From Longimicrobium sp. (GTDB lineage: Bacteria > Gemmatimonadota > Gemmatimonadetes > Longimicrobiales > Longimicrobiaceae), in contig JAUJMI010000103.1 in assembly GCA_030446945.1 (NCBI GenBank), positions 1-9,984 of the forward strand: a DNA stretch of 9,984 nt, written 5' to 3'. The notes below the pieces were generated by a model that ran no database searches, was not told the origin of the DNA, and was given only the letters and a program-made list of their open reading frames with translations. The translations under genes and the position numbers were made by a program. Numbering within the stretch: the stretch's first letter is position 1; the number at the start of each line of letters is the position of its first letter. Of this stretch, positions 1 to 4,968 are shown in pieces.

Positions 1-60
1 ATTCCGCGAAGCGCGTCGCTCAGGATCACAAAACGAAACGGCCGGTGATGCGGCGCGGGC

Positions 61-81
61 TGTCCCCTGTCCCCTGTCCCC
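61..81. repeat. three tandem copies of a 7-bp unit (TGTCCCC)
   Basis: TGTCCCC occurs three times head to tail at 61-67, 68-74 and 75-81 with no mismatch. It lies just before a longer array of a related heptamer and outside any credible gene. Read on the other strand the unit is GGGGACA. No function can be read from it. The unit is too short for CRISPR, and replication slippage is the simplest origin. Confidence 0.9.
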
Positions 82-86
82 TGCTG

Positions 87-142
87 TTCCCCATTCCCCA
101 TTCCCCATTCCCCATTCCCCATTCCCCATTCCCCATTCCCCA
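87..142. repeat. eight perfect tandem copies of a 7-bp unit (TTCCCCA)
   Basis: TTCCCCA is repeated eight times without a mismatch, with copies starting at 87, 94, 101, 108, 115, 122, 129 and 136. On the minus strand it is a run of TGGGGAA units with regularly spaced four-G tracts. It ends 72 bp before the GTG start at 215, so it sits in the leader or promoter region of the STAS-ATPase gene. Related heptamers on the opposite strand occur at 2271-2295. Copy number should vary between strains if this is a slippage-prone microsatellite. Confidence 0.95.
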
Positions 143-202
143 CCCGCTTCCCTTCCACCCCGCCGCGGCGCGTGGTATCTTGCCCCGCATGCCGAACCCC
201 CT

Positions 203-206
203 GGAG
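203..206 (+). promoter_or_regulatory. Shine-Dalgarno site GGAG for the GTG start at 215
   Basis: GGAG lies 8 nt upstream of the GTG at 215, the normal spacing. No ATG is in frame nearby: the ATG at 189 is in another frame. This supports the GTG start. Confidence 0.6.
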
Positions 207-214
207 CCCCGCCC

Positions 215-1156
215 GTGACGCTCGTGCTCGAAGTTCCGCCGACGCTGGACTCCGACGCCTTCGACCGTTTGGTGGAAGGCGCGGAAGGCGCGGGCGAAGA
301 GCGCCTGCTGGTGGACGCCCGCCACGTCCGCTTCGCCGATCCGTACGGGATGGTGGGGCTGCTGGCCGTGGGCGAGCACTACGGCACTCCCGAGCAGCGC
401 CCAATCCTGCACCTCCCCACCGCGCCCGAGGTCACCGGGTATCTGGCGCGCATGGGGTTCCTCTCGGCCGCCGAGCACGTCTTCGAGCTGCACAATGTGC
501 CCAAGGGGCGGCGTGATGGGCCGTCGGTGCTCCTCCCCATCACCGTCATCGACACCCACGAGGACGTCCACGGCGTCATCGACGTGCTGAACGAGGGGCG
601 CATCTCGTCGGTCCTCAGCGAGCAGCTCGGCTACTCGCGGGCGGACGCCATCGGCTTCAGCATGCTCCTCTCGGAGGTGTCGCAGAACATCATCGAGCAC
701 GCGGACGCGCCCGGGTGGGTTTCCATCCAGACGTACGACTGGAGCCGGCGCAGGGTGGGGCGGCGCGTGGCGGTGATCGCGGTGATGGACCTGGGGATCG
801 GCTTCCAGGGGTCGCTGCAGCGCGAGCACTCCGCGCGCTTCGGCGAGCGCTGGGGCGACGCGACGGCGCTGGAGGCGGCGTTCATCCACGGCGTCACCCG
901 CTTCCGCGATCCGGGGCGGGGGCAAGGGCTCAAGCAGATCCGCAAAAAGGTGGGGCGCTGGGGAGGGAAGATCGCCATCCGCAGCGGCACCGCCCGCATC
1001 GCCGACGTGCCGGAGTGGGACGACGGGGTGCCGATGGAAAAGGACCTGGCGCCCTTCCCCGGCGCGCAGATCCTGATCGTACTGCCGGCCAAGGACCCCG
1101 CGAGCCCGGCCCCCGAGCCGCCGCGCGCCCGCGCCGGCCTGCGCGCGCGTCCCTGA
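215..1156 (+). CDS. STAS-like domain fused to a GHKL (HATPase_c) anti-sigma-type serine kinase domain
   Basis: This 313-residue, probably cytoplasmic protein joins a STAS-like fold (about residues 1-90) to a GHKL ATPase domain (about 125-290). ATP-site motifs are visible: an N box with E154, N158, E161 and H162, a G1 box (D192, G194, G196), and a glycine-rich G2 lid (G234, G236, G238). By family, such ATPases are anti-sigma or serine-kinase switch proteins of the RsbW/SpoIIAB type that phosphorylate STAS partners. The STAS part reads D42-P43-Y44-G45 where anti-anti-sigma factors have Asp-Ser-Ser-Gly, so it is probably not a phosphorylation target. The tail after about 292 is Pro/Ala/Arg-rich and likely disordered. 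A cyclophilin gene follows after 33 nt and a STAS protein after that, the likely partner. The substrate and any sigma factor are unknown. No membrane segment or sensor domain is visible. Confidence 0.8.
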   Translation: MTLVLEVPPTLDSDAFDRLVEGAEGAGEERLLVDARHVRFADPYGMVGLLAVGEHYGTPEQRPILHLPTAPEVTGYLARMGFLSAAEHVFELHNVPKGRRDGPSVLLPITVIDTHEDVHGVIDVLNEGRISSVLSEQLGYSRADAIGFSMLLSEVSQNIIEHADAPGWVSIQTYDWSRRRVGRRVAVIAVMDLGIGFQGSLQREHSARFGERWGDATALEAAFIHGVTRFRDPGRGQGLKQIRKKVGRWGGKIAIRSGTARIADVPEWDDGVPMEKDLAPFPGAQILIVLPAKDPASPAPEPPRARAGLRARP

Positions 1157-1189
1157 CCGCGCCGGCACACACCTCCTGCACAGGCAATC

Positions 1190-1666
1190 ATGAAGACCGC
1201 GACTTTCGAGACGAACAAGGGCACCTTCACCGCCGAGCTGTACGACCAGGACGCGCCCGGCACGGTGGCCAACTTCGAGAAGCTGATCCGCGACGGCTAC
1301 TACGACGGCATCATCTTCCACCGCGTCATCCCCGACTTCGTGGTGCAGGGCGGTGACCCCATCACCAAGGGCCCCAGCGGCTTGAACGAGCGCGGCGTGG
1401 GGAGCGGCGGCCCCGGCTACACCATCGAGGACGAGCTGGTGGGGAACCCGCGCCGGCACGAGCTGGGTGCGCTCTCCATGGCGCACGCGGGGGCGAACAC
1501 GGGGGGGAGCCAGTTCTTCATCGTGCTGAGCGAGGCCAACACGCGCCACCTGAACGGAGTGCACACGGTGTTCGGCAAGGTCACGCACGGGATGGACGTG
1601 GTGAACCAGATCCGCGCGGGCGACCGCATGGAGCGCGTCACCGTCGCCGACGACGCACAGGCTTGA
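1190..1666 (+). CDS. ppiB: cytoplasmic cyclophilin-type peptidyl-prolyl cis-trans isomerase
   Basis: This 158-residue single-domain cyclophilin catalyses cis-trans isomerisation of Xaa-Pro bonds during protein folding. The active site is clear: F43-H44-R45 with the catalytic arginine, F50, Q53, M97, then Q108-F109-F110, and a late block with L121 and H125 before VFGKV. The position of the cyclosporin-contacting tryptophan of human cyclophilin A is H120 here, as in many bacterial forms that bind the drug poorly. There is no signal peptide, so it should act in the cytoplasm. The length is normal for small bacterial forms. A weak AGG at 1182-1184 lies 5 nt before the ATG. It sits between two STAS-related genes and is probably co-transcribed with them, but nothing in the sequence shows a shared mechanism. 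Confidence 0.95.
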   Translation: MKTATFETNKGTFTAELYDQDAPGTVANFEKLIRDGYYDGIIFHRVIPDFVVQGGDPITKGPSGLNERGVGSGGPGYTIEDELVGNPRRHELGALSMAHAGANTGGSQFFIVLSEANTRHLNGVHTVFGKVTHGMDVVNQIRAGDRMERVTVADDAQA

Positions 1667-1678
1667 GGGTGGGGGCGC

Positions 1679-1681
1679 AGG
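1679..1681 (+). promoter_or_regulatory. short SD-like AGG favouring the ATG start at 1690
   Basis: AGG at 1679-1681 (in GCAGG) lies 8 nt before the ATG at 1690. The alternative TTG at 1663 overlaps the cyclophilin stop and has an AGG only 1 nt away, too close to serve. The site is weak but tips the choice to 1690. Confidence 0.4.
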
Positions 1682-1689
1682 CTCTCCGC

Positions 1690-2265
1690 ATGCAGCCGCA
1701 CCCTTTTGCGCCGCGCCGCTCGGTGACGTCGCTCTTCAGCAACCTGGTGACCCGGCCCACGGGCCGGGCGATCCGCACCGGCGTGGAGAGCCAGCTGGCG
1801 GAAATGGAGGCGGGGCCGTCGCTCTGCCTCTCGATCCTGGACTTCTCGCAGGTCCGCATCCTGGACTACTCCTGCGCGGACGAGATCGTGGCCAAGCTCC
1901 TCCTCCGCTTCCTGGGGGAGGAGCGCCCGGCCGAGGCGTACTTCGTCGTTCGCGGCGTCCAGGAGCACCACGTGGAGGCGATCGAGGCCGTTCTCGAGCG
2001 CCACGACCTCATGCTGGTGGCGGAGGACGACGCCGGATACGTGCACCTCCTGGGCGGCGCCAACCCCGTGCACCGCGTGACCTGGGACGCCCTCGCCCGC
2101 CGCGGCCGCGCCACCGCCGGCGAGCTGGTGGAGGAGACCGGCCTGGCCGAGGAGGCCATCGCCGCCACCTTTACCGGCTTTGCGCTGCAGCGGGTGGTGG
2201 TGCGGCATCCGGATGGCACGGTGTCGCCGCTTTCGGCGCTGCTGGGGGATGATGGCAGTGAGTGA
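1690..2265 (+). CDS. STAS-like protein with C-terminal helix-turn-helix-like region
   Basis: This 191-residue protein has a STAS-like core (about residues 28-110). Its central strand and turn contain D51-F52-S53, then D59-Y60-S61-C62, resembling the Asp-Ser-Ser-Gly turn of anti-anti-sigma factors and STAS-like DUF4325 proteins. S61 aligns with the serine phosphorylated in SpoIIAA-type proteins. Residues about 130-180 have the rhythm of a winged helix: a helix, an ATAGELVEETGL-like second and recognition helix, then a short strand pair ending in VVVRHPDGTV. The domain pairing is my reading. The natural partner is the GHKL protein two genes upstream, which carries the kinase-like domain. A TTG at 1663 would add nine residues and overlap the cyclophilin stop, but the ATG has the better ribosome-site spacing. 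DNA binding and the phosphorylation site are inferred, not shown. Confidence 0.7.
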   Translation: MQPHPFAPRRSVTSLFSNLVTRPTGRAIRTGVESQLAEMEAGPSLCLSILDFSQVRILDYSCADEIVAKLLLRFLGEERPAEAYFVVRGVQEHHVEAIEAVLERHDLMLVAEDDAGYVHLLGGANPVHRVTWDALARRGRATAGELVEETGLAEEAIAATFTGFALQRVVVRHPDGTVSPLSALLGDDGSE

Positions 2266-2270
2266 AGGCA

Positions 2271-2295
2271 GGGGAACGGGGAACGATAGGGGAGC
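2271..2295. repeat. short array of GGGGAAC-type heptamers
   Basis: GGGGAAC occurs at 2271-2277 and 2278-2284, followed by the degenerate GGGGAGC at 2289-2295 and AGGGACGG at 2296-2303. It belongs to the same heptamer family as the arrays at 61-142 (there the minus strand reads TGGGGAA and GGGGACA), but in the opposite orientation. It starts 5 bp after the stop of the STAS-HTH gene. Confidence 0.7.
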
Positions 2296-2315
2296 AGGGA
2301 CGGTTTTCCACACTC

Positions 2316-2339
2316 ACGCACTTACGCACTAACGCACTC
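2316..2339. repeat. three tandem copies of an 8-bp unit (ACGCACTN)
   Basis: The units ACGCACTT (2316-2323), ACGCACTA (2324-2331) and ACGCACTC (2332-2339) are identical except for the last base. A decayed copy, CCACACTC, precedes them at 2308-2315. The array ends 2 bp before the ATG at 2342, exactly where a Shine-Dalgarno site should be, and none is present. It may be a spreading intergenic repeat or part of a short 5' leader. Confidence 0.85.
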
Positions 2340-2341
2340 CT

Positions 2342-3508
2342 ATGACGGGTCCCTCAACGCGCGCCGTGCACGCCGGCGGGCCGCCGGCCGAAGAAGGTGG
2401 GCCGGTGGTGAACCCCATCGTTCCGAGCACGACATTCTACAGCGATCCGTCGTCGGGCGGGGAGGTGCTGTACACGCGGTACGTGAACGGGCCCAACCAC
2501 CTGGCGCTCGCCGAAAAGCTGGCTTCGCTGGAAGGCGGCGACGATGCGATCCCGGTGGCGAGCGGGATGGCGGCCATGGCGTGCGCCCTCCTCTCCTGCG
2601 TCCGGGCCGGCGACCACGTTTTGGCGACCGATGCCATCTACGGCGGGACGCGCGTGCTGCTGGAAGACGAGCTGTCCCGGCTGGGGATCGCCACGACGTT
2701 CGTGGACCTCACGGAGCCGGCATGGGAGCGCGCCTTCCGCCCCGAGACCCGCGTCGTGCTGGGGGAGTCGCCCTCCAACCCTCTCCTGCGCGTCCTGGAC
2801 CTGCGCGCCATCAGCGACGCGGCCCACCGGCGCGACGCGGTGGTGATCGTGGACGCCACCTTTGCGTCGCCCATCAACCTGCGCCCGCTGGAGCATGGGG
2901 TGGACCTGGTGATGCACAGCGCCACCAAGTACCTGGGCGGGCACAGCGACGTGACCGCCGGCGTGCTGGTGGGCTCGGATGCGCGCATCGCGGCGGTCCG
3001 GGAGCGGGCGCGGGTGTGGGGTCCGCTCCTCGACCCGCACGCCTGCTGGCTCCTGGAGCGCGGGCTGAAGACGCTCGCCCTGCGCATGGAGCGTCACAAC
3101 GCCAACGGGATGGCCATCGCGCGCTGGGCCGAGGCGGAGCCGGGGATCGCGCGCGTGCACTACCCCGGCCTCGCCACGCACCCCGACCACGATCTCGCGG
3201 CGCGGGTGCTGGACGGCTTCGGCGGAATGCTGGGGATGGAGCTGGAGGGCGGGGGAGAGGCGGCGACCCGGTTCATGCGCGCGCTGCGGCTCGCCAAGGC
3301 GGCGCCCTCGCTGGGCGGCGTGGAGACGCTGGTCTCCGAGCCGCGCCACACCTCGCACGTCTCCCTGACCCCGGAGGAGCGCGCCTCCCATGGGATCCGC
3401 GACGGCTTCGTGCGCCTGTCGCTCGGCATCGAGGACCCCGAAGACCTGATCGCCGACTTCGCGCAGGCGCTCCAGGCGGCGGGCGTGTCCACGGCTGTCA
3501 GCGCTTGA
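2342..3508 (+). CDS. Cys/Met metabolism PLP-dependent enzyme (cystathionine gamma-synthase / gamma-lyase type)
   Basis: This 388-residue fold-type I PLP enzyme of the trans-sulfuration family has the normal length. The PLP lysine is K196 in SATKYLGGHSD. D171 (DATFASP) should hold the pyridine nitrogen and Y100 (AIYGGT) should stack on the ring. Y44 and R46 (YTRY) should bind the cofactor phosphate of the neighbouring subunit, and R358 (VRLSLGIED) the substrate carboxylate. The family includes cystathionine gamma-synthase, cystathionine gamma-lyase, O-acetylhomoserine sulfhydrylase and methionine gamma-lyase, and sequence alone does not separate them safely. At the active-site cysteine position of methionine gamma-lyase there is glycine (G102), which argues against that activity. 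The active-site tail reads LVSEPRHTSH, so the usual H-P-A-S-M-T-H-like segment is altered. The ATG follows an 8-bp repeat with no visible ribosome site. The bacillithiol reductase gene starts 42 nt downstream, suggesting shared thiol metabolism. Confidence 0.9.
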   Translation: MTGPSTRAVHAGGPPAEEGGPVVNPIVPSTTFYSDPSSGGEVLYTRYVNGPNHLALAEKLASLEGGDDAIPVASGMAAMACALLSCVRAGDHVLATDAIYGGTRVLLEDELSRLGIATTFVDLTEPAWERAFRPETRVVLGESPSNPLLRVLDLRAISDAAHRRDAVVIVDATFASPINLRPLEHGVDLVMHSATKYLGGHSDVTAGVLVGSDARIAAVRERARVWGPLLDPHACWLLERGLKTLALRMERHNANGMAIARWAEAEPGIARVHYPGLATHPDHDLAARVLDGFGGMLGMELEGGGEAATRFMRALRLAKAAPSLGGVETLVSEPRHTSHVSLTPEERASHGIRDGFVRLSLGIEDPEDLIADFAQALQAAGVSTAVSA

Positions 3509-3541
3509 CTGAGACACGCTGTCGATGTTGCAAGGGAATCC

Positions 3542-3548
3542 AGGGAAG
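3542..3548 (+). promoter_or_regulatory. SD-like AGGGAAG before ypdA
   Basis: A purine-rich AGGGAAG ends 2 nt before the ATG at 3551. An alternative AAGGGA lies at 3532-3537, 13 nt before it. Both are imperfectly spaced, but together they mark a purine-rich ribosome-binding leader in the 42-nt gap after the PLP enzyme gene. Confidence 0.45.
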
Positions 3549-3550
3549 CG

Positions 3551-4540
3551 ATGACCATCCATCCGGATGAGCACGACATAGCGGTGATCGGCGCGGGGCC
3601 GTGCGGACTGGCGGTGGGGGTGGCGGCGCGGCAGGCGGGGCTGAGCTGCCTCCACTTCGACCGCGGGGCCATCACGCAGGCGATGCTGGACCATCCCACC
3701 TACGTAACCTACTTCAGCGGGCCAGAGAAGCTGGAGGTGGGCGGAATCCCCTTCACCACCTCGGGCGACAAGCCGTCGCGGCGCGAGGCGCTGCGCTACT
3801 ATCGCAAGGTGGCGGAGTTCTACCGGCTGGACGTGCGCCAGTACGAGGATGTGCTGGACGTGGCGCGCGACGGCGGCGGCTTCGCGCTGCGCACCGTTGG
3901 GCGCGGGGGCGAGCACCTTCACCGCGCGCGCAACGTGGTGGTCGCCACCGGCTACTACGACAACCCGCGCCGCCTGGAGATCCCCGGCGCCGACCTCCCC
4001 AAGGTCAAGTACTACTTCGACGAGCCCTATCCCTACTGGAAACAGGACGTGGTGGTGGTCGGCGGCGGCAACTCGTCGTCGGACGCGGCGCTCCTCTGCT
4101 GGCGCGAGGGGGCGCGGGTGACGCTGGTGCACATCTTTGACGGGATCGACCGGGGCGTGAAGCCGTGGGTGCGCCCCGACATCGAGAACCGGATCACCGA
4201 AGGCTCGATCCCCGCCCTCTGGCGCCACCGCCTGATCGAGATCCGCCCCGACTGCGTCGTGGCCGAGAGCCTGGAGACGGGCGATCTCACCACCCTGCCC
4301 AACGACTGGGTGCTGGCGATGACCGGCTACGAGCCCGACCCGCGCCTCCTGCGTACCCTCGGCGTCACCATCGACGCGGTCACGGGGGTCCCCGTGCACG
4401 ACCCCACCACCATGGAGACGGACGTCCCCGGCGTCTTCGTGGCCGGCGTGGTGGTGAGCGGGCACGACGCCAACAAGATCTTCATCGAGAACGGCAAGCT
4501 GCACGGCCCGCTGATCGCGGCGACGGTGGCGGAGCGGTAG
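3551..4540 (+). CDS. ypdA: YpdA-family bacillithiol disulfide reductase (FAD/NADPH)
   Basis: This 329-residue flavoprotein matches YpdA (Bdr) along its whole length. YpdA uses NADPH to reduce bacillithiol disulfide, keeping the thiol pool reduced and working with bacilliredoxins in the cytoplasm. The FAD site is G14-A-G16-P-C18-G19 near the N-terminus. C18 matches the conserved cysteine (Cys14) of Staphylococcus aureus YpdA that is important for activity. The family block HPTYVTYFSGPEKLEVGGIPF is at 48-68, and ATGYYDNP is at 132-139. The NADPH Rossmann loop is V170-G171-G172-G173-N174-S175, and the C-terminal FAD block is VFVAGVVVSGHDANKIFIENGK (295-316). The CxxC pair of thioredoxin reductase is absent, as expected for YpdA. 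It implies the organism makes bacillithiol or a close relative, but no bsh gene is in the window. It is probably co-transcribed with the PLP enzyme gene. Confidence 0.93.
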   Translation: MTIHPDEHDIAVIGAGPCGLAVGVAARQAGLSCLHFDRGAITQAMLDHPTYVTYFSGPEKLEVGGIPFTTSGDKPSRREALRYYRKVAEFYRLDVRQYEDVLDVARDGGGFALRTVGRGGEHLHRARNVVVATGYYDNPRRLEIPGADLPKVKYYFDEPYPYWKQDVVVVGGGNSSSDAALLCWREGARVTLVHIFDGIDRGVKPWVRPDIENRITEGSIPALWRHRLIEIRPDCVVAESLETGDLTTLPNDWVLAMTGYEPDPRLLRTLGVTIDAVTGVPVHDPTTMETDVPGVFVAGVVVSGHDANKIFIENGKLHGPLIAATVAER

Positions 4541-4581
4541 GCGGGAGGGCCCTCACCCCCGGCTCATTACACTCGCCTGCC

Positions 4582-4631
4582 CCCTCTCCCGATAAACAGG
4601 AGAGGGCTGCGCCCTCACGTTGTCGGGAGAG
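4582..4631. repeat. nested inverted repeat, REP-like hairpin
   Basis: CCCTCTCC (4582-4589) pairs perfectly with GGAGAGGG (4599-4606) around a 9-nt loop. A competing longer pairing joins CTCTCCCGATAA (4584-4595) with TTGTCGGGAGAG (4620-4631), 11 of 12 matches plus one G-T wobble. A small AGGGC/GCCCT stem (4603-4607 with 4611-4615) lies inside. It begins 42 bp after the ypdA stop and could act as a 3' stabiliser or terminator-like structure, but has no U-tract. The nesting is typical of mobile palindromic repeats. Confidence 0.7.
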
Positions 4632-4666
4632 AGGGCGAATTCGGCGCACCGCGCCGTTGCCGGCGT

Positions 4667-4690
4667 ATGGGCGCGATTCATCGCGCCCAT
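4667..4690. repeat. perfect 10-bp inverted repeat with 4-nt loop
   Basis: ATGGGCGCGA (4667-4676) and TCGCGCCCAT (4681-4690) are exact reverse complements separated by TTCA. A decayed relative of the same design, GGGGCGCGATTTATCACCCCC, lies at 4737-4757. I see this as one of several dispersed palindromes in the gap. Confidence 0.85.
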
Positions 4691-4727
4691 GTTCACGGGC
4701 TGCCGCGCCGCCTGTTGCTGCGCCCCC

Positions 4728-4741
4728 GATCCCGTAGGGGC
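4728..4741. repeat. 14-mer direct repeat GATCCCGTAGGGGC, copy 1
   Basis: This 14-mer recurs exactly at 4786-4799, 58 bp on. Each copy leads straight into a different inverted repeat: here the decayed GGGGCGCGAT palindrome, and at the second copy a GGGCAGAC palindrome. This looks like a shared 5' end of a repeat family with exchangeable palindromic bodies. Confidence 0.8.
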
Positions 4742-4785
4742 GCGATTTATCACCCCCGCCCTCCCCGGCCCCCGCCCCACGCACA

Positions 4786-4817
4786 GATCCCGTAGGGGCA
4801 GACCTGCGTGTCTGCCC
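4786..4817. repeat. 14-mer copy 2 running into an 8-bp inverted repeat
   Basis: GATCCCGTAGGGGC (4786-4799) is the second exact copy of the 14-mer. It overlaps a perfect inverted repeat: GGGCAGAC (4796-4803) pairs with GTCTGCCC (4810-4817) around the 6-nt loop CTGCGT. The element has the form of a small nonautonomous palindromic repeat and carries no coding capacity. Confidence 0.8.
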
Positions 4818-4934
4818 GCCCTTGCCCCTGCCTTGACCTTTGCCCCTCAGACCGACCCTGTTCTGGCCGTGCCACGTGGCTGCACGTGACCTCCGCCGCG
4901 CCGGTCCGCGCACCCCGCGCCGATACACGCGTGC

Positions 4935-4968
4935 GCCCCTCCCCCCAGGTAGTTATTCGGGGAGGGGC
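4935..4968 (-). repeat. strong hairpin spanning the ligase stop codon
   Basis: GCCCCTCCCC (4935-4944) and GGGGAGGGGC (4959-4968) form perfect 10-bp arms with a 14-nt loop. The TAA stop of the minus-strand ligase gene (4953-4955) lies in the loop. On the minus strand the arm and loop read CCCCTCCCCGAATAA, close to CCCCTCTCCCGATAA on the plus strand at 4581-4595, so it seems to be another copy of that repeat. It may end the minus-strand operon transcript, but lacks a U-tract. Confidence 0.7.

Larger units (their letters stand above)
4541..4952. other. repeat-rich gap between convergent genes
   Basis: No credible gene lies in these 412 bp between the ypdA stop and the ligase stop. The gap holds several hairpins, a duplicated 14-mer and two CACGTG palindromes (4873-4878 inside the dyad GCCACGTGGC, and 4883-4888). 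It looks like a landing zone for dispersed palindromic intergenic repeats. Some hairpins may also end transcription or protect mRNA 3' ends, but none is followed by a T-run. Confidence 0.75.

Noticed and set aside
1..60. Tail of an upstream gene at the left edge
   Set aside because: Plus-strand frames either stop quickly or run into the heptamer repeats, and no recognisable peptide is seen.
61..142. CRISPR-like array
   Set aside because: Units are 7 bp with no spacers. This is a simple tandem repeat.
26..1588. Long minus-strand open frame (520 codons) opposite the STAS-ATPase and cyclophilin genes
   Set aside because: It runs antisense through two well-recognised genes, has low-complexity His/Arg/Val/Ala composition and shows no family motif. 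High third-position GC creates such frames.
1663..1689. TTG start for the STAS-HTH protein, overlapping the cyclophilin stop
   Set aside because: A TTGA overlap is attractive, but the only ribosome-like AGG is 1 nt from the TTG. The ATG at 1690 has better spacing.
2342..3508. Methionine gamma-lyase
   Set aside because: The cysteine that marks this activity is replaced by glycine (G102) in the AIYGGT motif.
2354..4504. Long minus-strand open frame (716 codons) opposite the PLP enzyme and ypdA
   Set aside because: It is antisense across two strongly supported genes and the gap between them, with no recognisable domain.
3551..4540. Thioredoxin reductase
   Set aside because: No CxxC redox pair is present, and the family blocks and the GPC18G cysteine fit YpdA.
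4582..4606. Classical intrinsic terminator after ypdA
   Set aside because: The stem-loop is good but no T-run follows on either strand, so I list it as a repeat hairpin rather than a terminator.
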